A stretch of DNA of 8,974 nt, taken from the NCBI GenBank assembly GCA_023259685.1, contig JALRGP010000011.1, forward strand, positions 1 to 8,974. The letters run 5' to 3'. Position 1 is the first letter of the stretch. Every line of letters begins with the position of its first letter. Positions 7,473 through 8,974 of the stretch are shown in pieces. This DNA is from Alphaproteobacteria bacterium (GTDB taxonomy: Bacteria > Pseudomonadota > Alphaproteobacteria > JALRGP01). The notes below the pieces were generated by a model, which had not been told where the DNA came from, ran no database searches, and saw only the letters and a list, made by a program, of their open reading frames with translations. A program made the translations under genes and the position numbers.

Positions 7473-8759
7473 TTACAAAATAAATTGAGACAAATCTTGT
7501 TTTTTTACGATCGGTTCAATAATATCTATAACCATGTCTTTTGTGATAACAATTGACTTATCAATTAAATCAGGAGCGTTAAAACTGATATCTTCTAATA
7601 ATTTTTCAATAATGGTATGCAACCGTCGCGCACCAATATTTTCAATCCTTGAATTTGCAACCGTTGCAAGACGTGCTATGTGATCAATTGCTTCTGAATC
7701 AAAAGATACAACAACACCCTCCGTTTTTAGTAAACCAATCGCTTGTGTTAATAAATTATGCTCTGGTTCTGTCAATATTTTGACAAAATCACTTTGAGAT
7801 AAGGGTTGTAATTCAACGCGAATAGGGAGTCTGCCTTGTAATTCTGGTAATAAATCTGACGGTTTGGATATATGAAATGCACCTGATGCAATAAATAAAA
7901 TATGTTCAGTTTTGATAACCCCATATTTTGTCGGCACACTGGTTCCTTCAATCAAAGGTAACAAATCTCTTTGGACTCCTTCACGGCTAACATCACTGCC
8001 TTTATGTTGTTGGCGTGTGCAAATTTTATCAATTTCATCAATAAAGACGATTCCATGATTTTGAACCAAATCAATGGCATTTTGATGAACCGCATCCATG
8101 TCTAATAGTTCATCTATTTGATCTTGAAGTAACAATTTTTTAGCTTCGCCAATCGTTGTTTTAATTGTTTTTTTCTTGGAAGCAAAAGTTTTTTGAAATA
8201 AATCAGATAAATTAAACATACCCATCTGGGCTCCGGGCATACCAGGAATATCAATACTTGGAGCCGGGGAGGGAGTATCATTGATTTCAATATCAATATC
8301 CTTAGAATCAAGTTCTTGATTCTCTAATTTTTTTTTAAATTTTTCACGTGTTTCAGGTAAAGCTGATTCACCAACCAAAATATCAACAATCATGTTTATG
8401 ACATTATGTTGGGCCGTTTCTTCAATGCTTTTTTTACTAATGTCTTTGACAATACGGACACCAACCTCAATTAAATCTCTAATAATTTGTTCAACGTCCC
8501 GGCCAACGTAACCAACTTCTGTAAATTTTGTGGCTTCTACTTTTAAAAAAGGTGCGTTGACTAGTTTTGACAAGCGCCTGGCGATTTCTGTTTTACCAAC
8601 ACCCGTAGGGCCGATCATTAAAATATTACGAGGAATGATTTCAGATCTCAAAGGTTCATCGATTTGAAGACGTCTCCAACGATTACGAACAGCAATGGCA
8701 ACCGCTTTCTTGGCTTGTTCTTGTCCAACAATATGTCTTGATAATTCTTGAATATCGCG
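7473..8759 (-). CDS. hslU: HslU, ATPase subunit of the HslUV protease (N-terminus missing)
   Basis: AAA+ unfoldase that feeds substrates into the HslV peptidase in the cytosol. Counting from the codon at 8759: ELSRHIVGQ, Walker A GPTGVGKTE (residues 50-58), pore loop GYVGRD (83-88), an intermediate I-domain rich in charged residues, Walker B GIVFIDEIDK, sensor and Arg-finger region PELQGRLPIR, sensor-2 GARRL, and the C-terminal tail DLSQFIL that docks into HslV. The TTG at 8649-8651 is not the true start, because in-frame homology runs about 100 bases further upstream. Compared with E. coli HslU (443 residues) only about the first 7-9 residues are lost. No start codon remains, and homology stops near 8753; upstream codons are unrelated up to TAA at 8784-8786. 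The cut coincides with a switch to phage-like plus-strand sequence. The partner gene hslV, usually just upstream, is not visible. A 9-A tract in the I-domain (8328-8336) is in frame. Confidence 0.93.
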   Translation of the reverse strand, partial: RDIQELSRHIVGQEQAKKAVAIAVRNRWRRLQIDEPLRSEIIPRNILMIGPTGVGKTEIARRLSKLVNAPFLKVEATKFTEVGYVGRDVEQIIRDLIEVGVRIVKDISKKSIEETAQHNVINMIVDILVGESALPETREKFKKKLENQELDSKDIDIEINDTPSPAPSIDIPGMPGAQMGMFNLSDLFQKTFASKKKTIKTTIGEAKKLLLQDQIDELLDMDAVHQNAIDLVQNHGIVFIDEIDKICTRQQHKGSDVSREGVQRDLLPLIEGTSVPTKYGVIKTEHILFIASGAFHISKPSDLLPELQGRLPIRVELQPLSQSDFVKILTEPEHNLLTQAIGLLKTEGVVVSFDSEAIDHIARLATVANSRIENIGARRLHTIIEKLLEDISFNAPDLIDKSIVITKDMVIDIIEPIVKKQDLSQFIL

Positions 8760-8760
8760 A
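8750..8760. other. Junction between hslU and phage-like sequence
   Basis: To the left, the minus strand encodes HslU without interruption. To the right, hslU homology is absent and plus-strand coding of different character begins. The switch falls in or next to the palindrome TCGCGA (8755-8760). GC of 8761-8974 is about 42% by hand count, higher than the sampled hslU rows. No direct repeat or att-like core could be identified from one side only. Confidence 0.6.
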
Positions 8761-8845
8761 GCGTGGTTTGTCCAAGGAATGGATTAAGACGATTTTCGAA
8801 GAAACTATTAACTGCGATGAACTGTTTGACGAGGATGATGAATAA
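8759..8845 (+). CDS. Short acidic protein, C-terminal part (phage-like, 5' partial)
   Basis: The plus-strand frame from GAG 8759 reads ERGLSKEWIKTIFEE and ends CDELFDEDDE at TAA 8843-8845, an acidic C-terminus. Upstream the frame runs into the antisense of hslU, so its real beginning is lost at the junction. The stop overlaps the next start by one base (TAATG), an arrangement common in phage and tightly packed bacterial operons. The product is not recognised. Only 28 residues are visible, so the reality of the gene rests on the coupled start and on codon usage (GAG, CGT, CTG, AAG, GAC) unlike the AT-rich genes to the left. Confidence 0.45.
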   Translation, partial: ERGLSKEWIKTIFEETINCDELFDEDDE

Positions 8846-8974
8846 TGGCACTTGTTAATGTAATGTATCGTGTTCACTGCATTGAGTCGGAACGTGGTTG
8901 GGGGCAGAAACCTTTCCATTCAGACTTTAACACGCGCGAAGAAGCGGAAGCATTTATGAAGCACGTAAATGATC
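8845..8974 (+). CDS. Small phage-like protein of unknown function (3' partial)
   Basis: ATG 8845-8847 follows GAGG at 8831-8834 and overlaps the preceding stop. The 43 visible residues include YRVHCIESERGWGQKPF, then DFNTREEAEAFMKHVND, running off the window. The pattern of a beta-strand with ESERGWG, an aromatic strand, then a T-x-EEA-x-x-F helix ending in VN resembles short accessory proteins found in many tailed phages. That resemblance is from memory of sequence style, not a database match, and no function is proposed. GC and codon choice differ from hslU. With the acidic frame before it, this suggests a gene string of phage origin, either inserted beside hslU or joined to it during assembly. 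Confidence 0.5.
   Translation, partial: MALVNVMYRVHCIESERGWGQKPFHSDFNTREEAEAFMKHVND

Noticed and set aside
8649..8651. TTG as the start of hslU
   Set aside because: In-frame codons upstream to about 8753 encode the conserved HslU N-terminal region (ELSRHIVGQ, NRWRRLQ), so the gene is truncated at the junction and not started here.
8648..8919. Minus-strand frames extending hslU-side sequence into the right end
   Set aside because: They cross the junction and conflict with both the HslU frame and the better-supported plus-strand frames.
1..8974. CRISPR arrays, tRNA or rRNA genes, insertion sequences
   Set aside because: No regularly spaced repeats, cloverleaf-like segments, transposase motifs or paired terminal inverted repeats were seen on either strand.

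Overview
The window is AT-rich and compact, and its metabolic genes are of bacterial type. HslU, a YejA-like peptide-binding protein and transketolase together suggest a Gram-negative, probably alphaproteobacterial genome. Low GC, poly(A)-tract gene disruption and reliance on peptide uptake would fit a host-associated or intracellular lineage such as Holosporales or Rickettsiales. That placement is inference; no rRNA or other diagnostic marker is present.

Plus strand, 1-3501: an accessory cassette. A large gene cut by the left edge encodes a retaining GT-B glycosyltransferase related to glycogen/starch synthase (GT5/GT4-like), fused to a C-terminal alpha/beta-hydrolase. As written it is broken into three frames. 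Both breaks are -1 shifts located exactly at poly(A) tracts of 7 and 8 A, and each reads as an A_AAA_AAA slippery heptamer. A small aminoglycoside/choline-kinase-type phosphotransferase follows through an ATGA overlap. It carries one in-frame TAG just before its catalytic loop. The cassette is either decaying, mis-sequenced, or expressed through slippage and readthrough. Its likely role is modification of a glycan or other host- or surface-related molecule, but the substrate cannot be read from sequence.

3502-3646 is a convergent intergenic region holding a strong GC-rich hairpin that probably terminates transcription from both sides.

Minus strand, 3647 to about 8755: three intact-looking housekeeping genes in the order hslU, yejA-like, tkt, transcribed right to left. 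HslU is the ATPase of the HslUV protease, the YejA-like protein captures oligopeptides in the periplasm, and transketolase serves the pentose-phosphate pathway. The yejA-like and tkt genes are 4 bp apart and probably co-transcribed.

8750-8974: the hslU 5' end stops abruptly before its start codon. It is replaced by plus-strand sequence of higher GC with two tightly coupled short reading frames that look phage-derived. This is either a real recombination or integration junction or a chimeric assembly; hslV, the usual upstream partner, is not in view.
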